From the NCBI GenBank assembly GCA_913060875.1, contig CAJXSL010000002.1, forward strand, positions 248,001-312,000: a stretch of 64,000 bases of DNA. The letters run 5' to 3'. Position numbers and translations under genes: made by a program. Origin of the DNA: an uncultured Desulfobacteraceae bacterium (GTDB taxonomy: Bacteria > Desulfobacterota > Desulfobacteria > Desulfobacterales > UBA5852). Position 1 is the stretch's first letter. Each line of letters begins with the position of its first letter. Under the pieces are notes generated by a model. It was not told the DNA's origin and searched no databases. It saw only the letters and a program-made list of their open reading frames with translations. Shown here piece after piece: positions 8,725 to 18,600 of this stretch.

Positions 8725-10224
8725 TTAAGGCGTACAGGGGAAAAATACAGAAAAGGTTGTTCCGTGGCCAGGTTCACTTTCGACACGGATCAAGCCATGA
8801 TGGGCGTCCACAATACTTTTGACAATCGGCAACCCCAGACCGGTACCAATGACAAACCGCGTCTTGTCATTTTTGACCCTGTAAAAAGGGTCAAAAATCC
8901 GTTCAAGCTCTTCTTCAGCAATACCAACGCCTGTGTCTGTTACCCGGACACAAAGATAATCGCCCTCCACTTCGGCGTCGATTATGATTTTGCCTTTCTC
9001 GGGGGTGTAGTTGATGGCATTGCCGATAAGATTCGAGAAAACTTCTTCCAGATTGAGTCGGTTGGCCATTAGCGCCGGTAATTCCGGCAGATCCTCAAGG
9101 GATAATTGAATCGATTTGGCCTGGGCCTGAGCCTGGTGAAAGGCCACCTGATCCTCAAGCAATTGGGCCATCTGTATTTCTTCGCGCTCCCGGGTAATCA
9201 GCCCGGATTCAATTTTGGCCAGATCCAGCAATTCAGAAGCGAGGCGGATTAAGGCGGCAATCTTTTCGGATGCTCTGCCCAGGATGTCTCTTTGTTTCTG
9301 GGTCGTTTCACCAGCCAGGCCGTCCAAAACCACTTTCAGTTGCGTCAGCACCGAATTCATCGGACTGCGAATTTCGTGCGAAACCATGGAGACAAAATCG
9401 GACTTCAGCTTGTCAATTCTTTTCGACGCCGTGATGTCATGCAGGACAGTGATGGTTCCCAGATTGCGTCCAAGGCGATCCCTGAAGGGCACGCACTGGG
9501 CGCCAAGGACGGTTTCCGCATTTTGGGCATCCTGTTCCAGGCACACTTCTTCAGTCACTTCGATGGATTCTTCTTCCGGGGCGTCCAATACCCGGTCGAT
9601 CATATCGTTAAGCGATTTAATGCCCACAATCTCGTCAGCGGTCCGACCGATGGGGCGTGGTCCGTGATATCCGATCATCTTTAAAAAAGCCGGGTTGGCC
9701 TGGGCGATCCGTTTCTGGTTATCAGTGGTCATCACCCCGTCGGCCAGCTTATTGATCATCACCCGCATGCGGGACTTTTCGGTGGCGATATCCTTAAGCG
9801 TACTGATATGTTCGACGGCTCTATTGATCACGACACGCAGGTCACCGGGGGAAAACGGTTTGGATAGAAAATCGAAAGCCCCTTTTTTCATGGCTTCAAT
9901 GGAGTGCTCCAGGGTGGCATACCCGGTAATCACAATGACCACCGTGTCAGGATGCGCGGTGCGAATTTGCACCAGCGCATCAATCCCTGAAATACCGGGC
10001 ATCATCAGATCCAGCAGGATGATGTCGAAGTGCCTGTTTTTGACCATCCGCAGCCCGATCTCGGCGGTTTCAGCAACACCGACCTCATGACCGTCACCGG
10101 CAAGCATTTTCGCGCATACATCACGAATGCGCTTTTCATCGTCGACGACCAGGACACTCGGCCTGGAAAAAAGGGCTGATCGACCTTCGCCCGGCGGTTT
10201 CATCACAGGGTCCGATTGGGACAA
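8725..10224 (-). CDS. receiver-PAS-histidine kinase hybrid
   Basis: A 499-residue soluble signalling protein. A receiver domain (about 23-140) has the acidic pair DDE, phospho-acceptor in ILLDLMMPG and the lysine of SKPF. A PAS domain (about 160-270) follows, then HisKA with the H box FVSMVSHEIRSPMNS (about 290), and HATPase with NLIGNAINYTPEKG, DTGVGI and GTGLGL. No membrane segment. The TTG start has GGAGAG 7 nt upstream; the in-frame ATG at 10203 is less well placed. It is the last gene of the minus-strand train, 130 bp after the PAS kinase, so it may receive phosphate from that kinase or from the free receiver. Confidence 0.9.
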   Translation of the reverse strand: MSQSDPVMKPPGEGRSALFSRPSVLVVDDEKRIRDVCAKMLAGDGHEVGVAETAEIGLRMVKNRHFDIILLDLMMPGISGIDALVQIRTAHPDTVVIVITGYATLEHSIEAMKKGAFDFLSKPFSPGDLRVVINRAVEHISTLKDIATEKSRMRVMINKLADGVMTTDNQKRIAQANPAFLKMIGYHGPRPIGRTADEIVGIKSLNDMIDRVLDAPEEESIEVTEEVCLEQDAQNAETVLGAQCVPFRDRLGRNLGTITVLHDITASKRIDKLKSDFVSMVSHEIRSPMNSVLTQLKVVLDGLAGETTQKQRDILGRASEKIAALIRLASELLDLAKIESGLITREREEIQMAQLLEDQVAFHQAQAQAKSIQLSLEDLPELPALMANRLNLEEVFSNLIGNAINYTPEKGKIIIDAEVEGDYLCVRVTDTGVGIAEEELERIFDPFYRVKNDKTRFVIGTGLGLPIVKSIVDAHHGLIRVESEPGHGTTFSVFFPCTP

Positions 10225-10354
10225 AGTAGCTCTCCTTGGTTGCAGGCAAGGTAGGGGGTGAAAGGGGTTCTAACCCAAACCTTTCATGTTTTTTATACAA
10301 ATACCGCGGTGTATAAAAGCTGTTCGGGAAAGGTGACAATGACGGATGCCGCCC

Positions 10355-11863
10355 TTAAGATCCCCGCCTGTCAGGCTCTATTTCCAGAAGAAGGGGCAAT
10401 TCCACCCGGAACGTCGTCCCCTTTTCACTGGTCTGCTTGACTTCAATTGAGCCTTTGTTTTCCTGAATAAGTCCATATACCGTGCTTAATCCCAGCCCGG
10501 TGCCCTCGCCATGTTTTTTGGTCGTGAAAAACGGATCGAATATCCGAGGTAAATGTTCTTTGGATATGCCGCACCCGCTGTCTTCAATCTCCATCACGGC
10601 TTTCTGCCGCGCCGCATCACGATACGTACGAAAGACCAGCCTGCCGGAGCCTTTCATGGAGGATACGGCATTCATTACCAGGTTGATAACGACCCGGCAG
10701 ATCTGGTTTCGATCCACGTGAACCATCATTTTTTCGGCGTAGATTTCTTTGACAATTTCAATATTCATCAACGCTTTCGGGTCGCGAATAAGCGCCAGGC
10801 TCTGGTCGATAACCTCGTTGAGCTGGATGATCTCTTTCTTCGGGTTTGACTGACGGCTGTAGGCGAGCAGATTTTTGACAATATCCCGACAACGGTTCAC
10901 GTCTTCGATAACCGCCGCGACCTCTCCCCGTTCCGGGTCGTCCCCCGTCAACTCGGCTTGCTTCATTTCAGCGTAGAACAGAATCCCGGTCAGCGGATTG
11001 TTGATTTCGTGGGCGACGCCTGCGGCCAGCTGGCCGATGGACGCCATCTTTTCCGACTGTGCCAATCTCGCCCTGGTATCTCTCAGTTTTTTTTCCACAG
11101 CCTGCTTGTCCCGCAGGTCGTTGTAAAGAAAGACTACCGCAATCTCCTCTTCATCTTCATAGATTACGGAAGCCGTTAACTCAACCGGGATTTCTTCACC
11201 ATCTGACTTCAAAATGGTGGTGTTCATACTCCGCAGTATGCCTTGGCCCCCGAACTTGTCGTCTTTAAGGTTCGCTTGGATTTCTGCGGCGACCCCCTCG
11301 GGATAAAGTTTGGCCGCGCTGACATTTGTAGTGGCTTCCAGGCGGGAATACCCAAAGAGTTCCTGGGCGGCGGGGTTCATCAACAGGATATTGCCGTAGC
11401 GGTCGTCGACCACAATCGCAATGGGCGACGCGGTGATAATCTTTTCCAAAAATGCTTCGGTCTCCTTGAGCGCAATCTCCAGGTTTTTTACCCGGGTGAC
11501 GTCCCGCACGCTCTCGAGAATATAAGCTACCTCGCCGTCATCACCGAGAATGGGTGAAAAAACCCGATCCTCCCAAATTTTTTTTCGGGACTTGGTGGTG
11601 ACGGTGTAGAGCATGCTCTGCCCCTTGCGTTCCGCCATCACCGTGGGCAGCGGGCATTGCTTATTCGGGCATTGGCCGGCATTGTAAAAGACTTCGTGGC
11701 AGGTTTTTCCAACGATATCGTCGAGGGTGGTTTTAAATTTATCAAAGAAGACCTGGTTGCCGGATACAATAATTTTATCGGGCGTCATCACCAGCGTCGG
11801 GTAGGACAGCGAATCAAAAACCTTCATCCGCCAGTCTATTTCCTTGAGAAACTTCTCGTTCAT
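10355..11863 (-). CDS. PAS-PAS histidine kinase
   Basis: A 502-residue kinase with two PAS domains (about 12-125 and 137-255) and a kinase core. The H box is MASIGQLAAGVAHEINNPLTGILF (about 280) and the ATPase part has NLVMNAVSSMKGSG, DSGCGISKEHLPRIFDPFFTTK and GTGLGLSTVYGLI. The first PAS domain has clustered cysteines (CHEVFYNAGQCPNKQCPLP), which suggests a redox, metal or cluster signal. No membrane helix. The start follows the upstream ACT-like gene by only 6 nt, so the two are co-translated. Confidence 0.9.
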   Translation of the reverse strand: MNEKFLKEIDWRMKVFDSLSYPTLVMTPDKIIVSGNQVFFDKFKTTLDDIVGKTCHEVFYNAGQCPNKQCPLPTVMAERKGQSMLYTVTTKSRKKIWEDRVFSPILGDDGEVAYILESVRDVTRVKNLEIALKETEAFLEKIITASPIAIVVDDRYGNILLMNPAAQELFGYSRLEATTNVSAAKLYPEGVAAEIQANLKDDKFGGQGILRSMNTTILKSDGEEIPVELTASVIYEDEEEIAVVFLYNDLRDKQAVEKKLRDTRARLAQSEKMASIGQLAAGVAHEINNPLTGILFYAEMKQAELTGDDPERGEVAAVIEDVNRCRDIVKNLLAYSRQSNPKKEIIQLNEVIDQSLALIRDPKALMNIEIVKEIYAEKMMVHVDRNQICRVVINLVMNAVSSMKGSGRLVFRTYRDAARQKAVMEIEDSGCGISKEHLPRIFDPFFTTKKHGEGTGLGLSTVYGLIQENKGSIEVKQTSEKGTTFRVELPLLLEIEPDRRGS

Positions 11864-11869
11864 ATTCGT

Positions 11870-12367
11870 TCAGCCCGGTATTCGGAAAGCAGCGGCCAGT
11901 CGCGTTCGGGTGTCGTCCGCCGCCCCTTCGGGTAAAATCAAGTAAATAGAATGACATGCGAAAACCGTTGCCAGTAACAGGTCCGACTTTTCCTGAAGGG
12001 CTTGGTAGGTAAAATCCGCGATGCCAAAACGGTCACCGAAATGGGGTCCCTGGAAACAAATCATCTCAACCGGGACAGTGACTTGGAGCCGGTCATCGGC
12101 CGCCGGTATTTCAGCCGCTATCCGGCGAGCCATGCAAACGCCTTGCTCCGGTTCGCAAAGCAACCGCAAATTAAGTTCCAATGACGTCGTCAGCTGGGTG
12201 TACAATAGATGGAAACGATTTGGCTCATCCTCGATGCGCTGGATCGCACGCGTCCATTCCGCCGGCAGATCAGCGGGCACGCTATATTTATAGAAAGCCA
12301 GGTTCTTTACAACCTGGAAGCCGTATGTCTTAATCTCCGGCTCCCAGTACATAACAATGGTCTCCAT
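11870..12367 (-). CDS. ACT-like domain protein (small)
   Basis: A 165-residue protein with no catalytic motif. The C-terminal part, with VEMICFQGPHFGDRFGIADF, ALQEKSDLLLATVFACHSIY and LILPEGAADDTRTRLAAAF, matches the pattern of aspartokinase-type ACT domains (core beta strand, Gly-Pro loop, helix, strand ending in hydrophobics). The N-terminal half may be a second degenerate copy. Such domains bind amino acids, so a ligand-sensing role for the kinase encoded 6 nt downstream is inferred. The start could also be the second ATG (MYWEPE, 12352), which has better spacing to GGAG. Confidence 0.5.
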   Translation of the reverse strand: METIVMYWEPEIKTYGFQVVKNLAFYKYSVPADLPAEWTRAIQRIEDEPNRFHLLYTQLTTSLELNLRLLCEPEQGVCMARRIAAEIPAADDRLQVTVPVEMICFQGPHFGDRFGIADFTYQALQEKSDLLLATVFACHSIYLILPEGAADDTRTRLAAAFRIPG

Positions 12368-12375
12368 TCCCTCAA

Positions 12376-12462
12376 CCCGGATCTTTCACGCGTTCGCGAT
12401 GACCATTGGCAAGCCCCTGATAACGCTGCCAATGGGCATCTCGCGCGTGCCCATAGGATGAT
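12376..12462. repeat. palindromic interspersed repeat, copy C (deleted)
   Basis: CCCGGATCTTTCACGCGTTC, CATTGGCAAGCCCCTGATAA and GCCAATGGGCATCTCGCGCG match copy A, but the central part and the right outer arm are missing. It lies inside the gene train between the two ACT-like genes, where its hairpin would be part of the message. Confidence 0.75.
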
Positions 12463-12590
12463 TTTTTGGGCCGCCTTAAAACGCAACGCCAATGACAAAC
12501 AGCCACCGGAAAATCATAACATACATAGCATTTATATTGTCGATATATTGGAATAAAATTTATTGTGTAGAAAAAATTGCAATATTCGGG

Positions 12591-13121
12591 TTAACCCTTG
12601 CCCCCGGGCCGTCGCTTGGTCCCCTGCGCAACCGCAAATTCCGCCTTGAAAGGTGCATGATTTCGGGAAAGTTTACAACATGCCTGTATGGCTGCGGCCG
12701 CTTGATCGAGTCGGGCATAGTCGAGCACATACGTCAGAGCCCCGACCGAGGACGCTGTTGCGTAAATCCGCAGGCCGGCCTGCGCCAGTGTGCGTAACGA
12801 CAAACCAAACAGCTTCAGGCGCGACTGATGTGGAAACAGCGTCAGTAACCCGACGCCCGCTGTATATTCGGCGCGTTCCTGCAGCACCGGGGCAGCGTTA
12901 AGCAATCTTTTTAGCATGGGCTGATGCGCGGCATCCACACAGCAGATCGTCTGGATGCCGCCGGCCCGGTATTCGGCTGATAAAAACGGTATGTTTACCT
13001 GGCTGCCGGCCAGCAGATTGCAAAAGGCCGGCATCAGATTGCTGCCACGGGATGTCGCGCGCAGACGCACCAGGCAAAGCTCTTCGCTCATTTTCAACCC
13101 GTTGATGCCGACCATTGCCAT
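12591..13121 (-). CDS. tandem ACT-like domain protein
   Basis: A 176-residue protein whose second half (LLTLFPHQSRLKLFGLSLRT, then AQAGLRIYATASSVGALTYV, with LDYARLDQAAAAI after it) has the strand-helix-strand pattern of the regulatory ACT pair of aspartate kinase. The first half (LCLVRLRATSRGSNLMPAFC) fits another copy. There is no kinase domain. The stop of the receiver gene lies 12 bp upstream, so it belongs to the same transcript. It probably senses an amino acid or a small metabolite. The start is uncertain among ATG codons at 13121, 13115 and 13091, none with a strong ribosome site. Confidence 0.45.
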   Translation of the reverse strand: MAMVGINGLKMSEELCLVRLRATSRGSNLMPAFCNLLAGSQVNIPFLSAEYRAGGIQTICCVDAAHQPMLKRLLNAAPVLQERAEYTAGVGLLTLFPHQSRLKLFGLSLRTLAQAGLRIYATASSVGALTYVLDYARLDQAAAAIQACCKLSRNHAPFKAEFAVAQGTKRRPGGKG

Positions 13122-13132
13122 ATCAGCCGTAA

Positions 13133-13516
13133 TTACAGATTATCTTTAACGATTTCCATCAAATTATCCAGATTGATAGGTTTGGGAATGAAATCATCCG
13201 CCAGGGTGGTCTTTCCATCCATATGCGTATAGGTTGTGTACGGTATCGCATCCGCCACCGCCGTCAAAAGAAGGACCGTGATATCCTTGAAGTTGTCATC
13301 TTTTTTGAGCTCATCACAGAGTTCATAGCCGTTCTTACGGGGCATCATGACATCCAGGATCAGCATCTGCGGTCTTGCGTCTTTGATCCGATCCCACGCT
13401 TCCACGCCGTCATAGGCTTTGGCGACCTGGAAACCTTCGCTTTCCAATCTCATGGAGACCGACTCCACCAAATCGGGATCATCGTCTACCACCAGTATTA
13501 ACGTATCGTTACTCAT
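13133..13516 (-). CDS. single-domain response regulator
   Basis: A 127-residue stand-alone receiver. It shows the acidic triad (VDDDPD), the phospho-acceptor in MLILDVMMPRKNGYELCDEL, the threonine of VLLLTAVAD and the lysine of IPKPINLDNLMEIV. There is no output domain, so it likely passes phosphate or a protein-protein signal. It is 69 bp after metF and 12 bp before the ACT-like gene, linking the C1 genes to the downstream sensors. Confidence 0.92.
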   Translation of the reverse strand: MSNDTLILVVDDDPDLVESVSMRLESEGFQVAKAYDGVEAWDRIKDARPQMLILDVMMPRKNGYELCDELKKDDNFKDITVLLLTAVADAIPYTTYTHMDGKTTLADDFIPKPINLDNLMEIVKDNL

Positions 13517-13584
13517 TGCCTTTCTCCTTATGCACAGTAATGGCTATTTTAAAACCGACCCGCGCACCGAGCACTCCCCGGCGG

Positions 13585-14508
13585 TTATACCTGCGGCCGT
13601 GGATAAAGGCCGGCCCGCTTCACGATCTCGGGCACTTTCTCTTCCCACTCGATGGCCATGATATGGAACCCGGAAACCCCTTCAATCTGGCGCAGGCGTT
13701 CAATGGATTCGATGCAGATATCGATCCCCTCCTGGGCCTGCTTGTCTTTGGGCACACCGGCCATCCGTTTAACCATTTCATCCGGAACATCTATCCCCGG
13801 AACCCTGTTTTTCATGTACCGGGCCATGCCGGCGGATTTCATCGGGGTAACACCGGCCATGATGTAGACTTGCTCATGCAGGCCGCGCTCACGGACACCT
13901 TCCATCCACGTCTCAAACTTGTCGATATTGTAGATGCACTGGGTCTGCACGAAATCGACCCCGGCTTTCACCTTCTTGGCCAGACGGGCAACCCGCAACT
14001 CGAAGGGATCCGCAAAGGGGTTGGCCGCCGCGCCGATGAACATTTTAGGCGGATTCTTGATCTCCGCCCCGCCCTGAAACAGGCCCTCATCCCGCATACC
14101 CCGGACGGTCTGGATCAATTGCAGGGAGTCCAGGTCATGGACGTTGGCAGCCATGGCATGGTCGCCGAATTTGGGATGGTCGCCGGAAAGACAAAGCATG
14201 GTATTGATGCCGTGCGAATACGCGCCGATGATATCGCCTTGGATGGCCAGTCGGTTGCGGTCCCGGGTAACCATCTGAAAAACCGGATGCAGATCCATCT
14301 GCCGCAGGAAGACACTAGCCGCAAAACTGGACATGCGAACCATGGCCGTCTGGTTATCCGTTACATTGACCGCATCCACATAGCCCTTGAGCATGGCGGC
14401 TTTTTCTTGAACAACTTCAGGCAGTGCCCCCCGCGGCGGACCGCATTCTCCGGTTACCGCCAGTTCACCCGATGCCAATACTTTTTCCAGTACACTTTCT
14501 GTTTTCAT
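13585..14508 (-). CDS. metF: methylenetetrahydrofolate reductase
   Basis: A 307-residue FAD TIM-barrel enzyme interconverting methylene- and methyl-tetrahydrofolate in the methyl branch of the Wood-Ljungdahl pathway. Diagnostic segments are LAVTGECGPPRGA with the catalytic glutamate, DAVNVTDNQ, MVTRDRNRLAIQGDIIGA, NTMLCLSGDHP and AGVDFVQTQCIYN. The metV stop and metF start share one base (TAATG), so translation is coupled. Partnership with MetV, HdrA and MvhD is inferred from the similar arrangement known in acetogens such as Moorella. The direction in a sulfate reducer may be oxidative. Confidence 0.93.
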   Translation of the reverse strand: MKTESVLEKVLASGELAVTGECGPPRGALPEVVQEKAAMLKGYVDAVNVTDNQTAMVRMSSFAASVFLRQMDLHPVFQMVTRDRNRLAIQGDIIGAYSHGINTMLCLSGDHPKFGDHAMAANVHDLDSLQLIQTVRGMRDEGLFQGGAEIKNPPKMFIGAAANPFADPFELRVARLAKKVKAGVDFVQTQCIYNIDKFETWMEGVRERGLHEQVYIMAGVTPMKSAGMARYMKNRVPGIDVPDEMVKRMAGVPKDKQAQEGIDICIESIERLRQIEGVSGFHIMAIEWEEKVPEIVKRAGLYPRPQV

Positions 14509-15173
14509 TATGCCAAATCCTCTCTGAGAATTTTACGGGGGCCGTTGCCCCGGCCGGTTCGCCAATCTTTGGCTGCAATGACGTCTTCGTAACGATCTTC
14601 GATCCCCAGCTCTTTCATGCGCTCCCAGATAAGATGCCAGGCACAATCCACGTCATTACCGATTTCACATTTGCCGTTGGTTGAACCGCCGCAGGGTCCG
14701 TTCATCAACCGTTTGGCGCAACGCGCGATGGGACAGATCCCGCCGGTAAGTCCCAGCAGGCAATCGCCGCAGCCCTGGCACCGCTCGGCCCAGATTCCCG
14801 GTCCTTCGGAAGCCCCCATGAACTTGGTATTCAAAGCAGGGTACACGGGCGTCTTTTTGAACCGCCGGGCCACTTCCTGTACACCGCAGCCACAGGCCAT
14901 CGACACCACGGCGTCTACCTGGTCGATATGAGGCGCGAGTTCTTCGACGTATTCCGGATCACACTGCCGCTCCAGGGTCATCTCGCGGACATCCAGCGCC
15001 CGCCCCTTTTTCATCGAAGCCATCTGCAGACCCGCGGCCAGCAGAGCGACTTCCTTGCGCCCGCCGGCCGCGCAGACCGTCACACACTCATTGCAGCCCA
15101 CCAGTAAAATCCGGCCGCAACCGTCAATCATTCCCATGATTTCATCCATCGGTTTTCGTTCAGCTGTGATCAT
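14508..15173 (-). CDS. metV: MetV-type methylenetetrahydrofolate reductase C-terminal subunit
   Basis: A 221-residue cysteine-rich partner of MetF that probably holds Fe-S and/or zinc sites and passes electrons to it. It has MACGCGVQE, an Fe-S motif CQGCGDCLLGLTGGICPIARC (written here as CQGCGDCLL then GGICPIARC) and the family signature MNGPCGGSTNGKCEI. AAGGAG lies 9 nt before the ATG. It overlaps metF by one base and follows mvhD by 27 bp. Confidence 0.9.
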   Translation of the reverse strand: MITAERKPMDEIMGMIDGCGRILLVGCNECVTVCAAGGRKEVALLAAGLQMASMKKGRALDVREMTLERQCDPEYVEELAPHIDQVDAVVSMACGCGVQEVARRFKKTPVYPALNTKFMGASEGPGIWAERCQGCGDCLLGLTGGICPIARCAKRLMNGPCGGSTNGKCEIGNDVDCAWHLIWERMKELGIEDRYEDVIAAKDWRTGRGNGPRKILREDLA

Positions 15174-15200
15174 TGTTGTTTATCTCCTTACAGTAGTGGG

Positions 15201-15635
15201 CTAGGACGCCGCCAAACGGGATCCGCCCGCGTTTACGGGATTGGGTCCCAGCTCTCTGATTTTTTCCGTGAATTCGGTGGTAATTCTGGCAAACCGGCCT
15301 CCCATGCCCGCTGACATGGTCACCATCTGTACGCGTTCAGCCTCGATCCCGATCTCTTCCAGATAACCCTGAAGGTACGTCACCCGCTGCAAAGCCTTGA
15401 CGTTGCCGGTTTTGAAGTGACAATCCCCTTCCAGGCAACCGGCTACGAGAACACCGTCGGCCCCTTTTTCCAGCGCTTTCATGATATGGAGGGTATCGAC
15501 TTTGCCGCTGCAAGGCACCCGAATGATCTTGACGTTCGGTGGATATACGAGGCGCATACTGCCCGCCATATCCGCGGCCGTGTAAGCACAGTAGTGGCAG
15601 CAGAAGGCCACAATTGTCGGTTCAAACTGTTCCAT
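15201..15635 (-). CDS. mvhD: MvhD-type iron-sulfur subunit
   Basis: A 144-residue small Fe-S protein of the MvhD family, which connects an electron donor to HdrA. Conserved cysteines occur in VAFCCHYCAYTAADMAG, IRVPCSGKVD and VLVAGCLEGDCHFKTGN. The HdrA stop overlaps its ATG by one base, as expected for subunits made together. No hydrogenase MvhA/G genes are in the window, so the partner dehydrogenase (or MetVF itself) has to be inferred. Confidence 0.93.
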   Translation of the reverse strand: MEQFEPTIVAFCCHYCAYTAADMAGSMRLVYPPNVKIIRVPCSGKVDTLHIMKALEKGADGVLVAGCLEGDCHFKTGNVKALQRVTYLQGYLEEIGIEAERVQMVTMSAGMGGRFARITTEFTEKIRELGPNPVNAGGSRLAAS

Positions 15636-18600
15636 CAGGCACTCCTTTCAAGCAGGCCTTCAAGGCGCGCCATGATCGGCGCATCCTCAAATCGGGTAAG
15701 CTCGATCGCCTTGGCCGGACATTCGGCCGCGCAAGTGCCGCAGCCGTGACACTTAGCCGGGTCAATCTCTGAATAGCGATCTTCGTTTATAAAGGGGACC
15801 CCGTACGGGCAAGCCCGCACACAGACCAGGCAGGTGGCACACTTTTCAGGATCGACCCGGGCAACCGTGGCACCCAGGTTGATCGTATCCTTGGACAGCA
15901 TGGATAGGACCCGGCTGGCCGCGGCCTGGGCTTGGGCGATGCACTCTTTGATATTCTTGGGCGCATGCGCACTACCGGCCACGAAAAACCCGGGAATGGA
16001 AAGATCCGTAGGCCGCAATTTGATATGCTCCTCCAGAAAAGAGCCGTCCAGGGACCTGTTCAGATGAAAAATCGTGGCCAGGTCTTCCGTCGCCTCTTCA
16101 TTGACGGCCATACCGGTGCTCAGCGCCAGACAATCCGCAGTGACCGCAAGTTTGCGGCCGATAATCGGGTCGGCAAAAGCAATCTTCACCTTATCCCCGT
16201 CCGGCGTCACTTCCGGCGGCGTATCCGTCTCATACCGCACAAATATCACCCCGCGGCGCCGGGCTTCGGCATAGTAATCTTCGGAAAACCCGTAAGTGCG
16301 CATATCCCGATAAAGAATGAACACCCGCATGTCGGGGTTGAGGTCGAGCGCGCGAAGGGCATTTTTGATGGCACTCTGGCAGCAAATGCGCGAACAGTTG
16401 GGGTTTTCAGGAACCCGGGATCCGACGCACTGGATCATGACCAGTTGCCCCCAGTCCTTGACCCGTTCCGGCTGGTCCTCGATCACGCTGTCCAGCTCGA
16501 TCTGGGTCGTGACCGCAGCATGCTCTCCAAGGCTGTACGCTCTGGGAACGTTGTGTGTTGCACCGGTTGCCAGTACGGTCGCGCCGTGCTCAATTTGCCG
16601 GTAGTACATCCGGGGGCCGATTTGAAATCCGGTCTTATACATTCCGGGCATGCCGAAATGATCTACTACAATGGCCTGGGTGATCACTTCGATCAGCGCG
16701 TGCTGGGAGACCTTTTCAATCAGGTCAGCCATGTAGCTCGGGACATCATCGCCTTCCAGGGTCTTGCGCACCGCCAGGGCCATTCCACCCAGATGCCCGG
16801 CCTGCTCGGCCAGGTATACCCGGTGCCCCTGGTCGGCCAGCTCGAGGGCCGCGTTCATACCGGACACCCCGCCGCCAAGAACCAGGACATCTTTGTTCAT
16901 GGGCAGCGTATTGTCCTTCAGGGCCTGGGCCTGGGCCACACCGGCAACCGCCATACGAATCAGGTCTTTGGCCTTGGTCATGGCCATTTCCGGATAGTTC
17001 ATGTGGACCCAGGTATCCTGGTCACGGATATTGGCCATCTCCACCAGGTACTTGTTGAGCCCGGCTTCGCGCAGGGTATTCTGGAAAAGATTTTCGTGGG
17101 TCCGCGGTGAACAGCCGCCGATGACGACCCGGTTGAGGTTCTGTTCGACGATGGCTGCTTTTATTTTTTCAAGCGCTTCCCGGCTGCAACCGTGGCCGGC
17201 GCTCTGTGACAGGACCACCCCGGGCAGCTTGCCGGCGTAGGCGGCCAGTGCATCCACATCCACGGCACCGCCGATATTCTGCTCGCAGTCACAAACGAAC
17301 ACACCGATGCGCGGTTCTTCGCCGCTGACATCCCGCTCCGGCGGCAACTCTGCTTCACCGTTGCCGGCGGCAACGGGAACCAGATTTTTAGAAGCGAGAC
17401 AGGCCGCTGCACTGGCTTGCATCATGGTTTCGGGAATGTCCTTGGGGCTCTCAAAAACACCGCACACGTATACCCCCGGTCGTGAAGTGGCCACCGGGCT
17501 GAAACTTTGGGTGCGGGCAAAATTATGTTCGTTGAGTTCGATACCCAGGACCCTGGCCAGTTGGCAGGCATTTTCCGTAACGCGGAATCCCGTGGAGAGA
17601 ACCACCATGTCAAACTTTTCGGTCGTCAGTGCGGAGGAGGCGTCCGTGGCGTAGGAAATGGTCAGTTGTCCGGACGCAGCATCCGATATAATCGAATGGG
17701 GCCGGCAACGCTCAAGACGCACGCCGTATGTTTTTTTGGCGCGGTCGTAGTAAAGCTCGTAATCCTTGCCGTAGGTGCGCATATCCATGTAGAAAATTGT
17801 TGCTTCGATATCATCCTGGAAACGCTCCTTGGTAACGATGGCCTCTTTCAGGGCATACATGCAGCAAACCCCGGAACAGTAGGAAACATCCTCCCGGTTG
17901 ATGCCGCGGGAGCCCACGCACTGGATCCAGGCCACCCGCTGCGGCGGCTTACCGTTGCTGGGGCGAACCAATTCACCACCGGTGGGTCCGGAAGCCGACA
18001 TGATCCGCTCGTATTCGAGGCCGGTAACCACATCGGGGTAGACCCCGTAACCGAAGTTCTCAAGCCCGCTGGGATCGAAGAGTTCCGCCCCGATGGCCAG
18101 CACTACCGCCCCTACCTGTCGTTCTTCGGTCCGTTCACCATCGTCCGGGTTGATGGCGCCGGCCGGGCAGGCGTTGACCAGGGCGGCTGTGTCTTCACAT
18201 TTTTCCATGTCAATGGAAAAGGCCTGGGGGGTTGCCTGGGGGTAACGCATGCATGTCGGTGCCCGGTGATCCAGCCCGGGTTCAAAGCGAACACATTCCG
18301 GGAAAGCCTTGTGGCATTCCCCACAGGCGGTACATTTTTCCATGTCGATATACCGCGGAGCCCGTGTCAGGGTGGCGGTAAAGTCGCCCGCTTGCCCTTG
18401 CAGTGCGCTCACCTGTGTCAGCGGCAGCACTTCAATGTGTTTATCACGGGCATTTTCGGAAAGGTTGGGCGCAATGGTACATAAATCACAATTGTTGGTG
18501 GGAAAGGTGCGGTCAAGACGGGTCATCAAACCGCCGATGGATGCCGCCTGGTCGATCAGAACAACATCCCGGCCTGCTTCAGACAAATCCATGGCCGCCT

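Noticed and set aside
16000-18484. Long plus-strand frames opposite hdrA (392 and 325 codons)
   Set aside because: Antisense shadows of the HdrA reading frame without start signals or family motifs.
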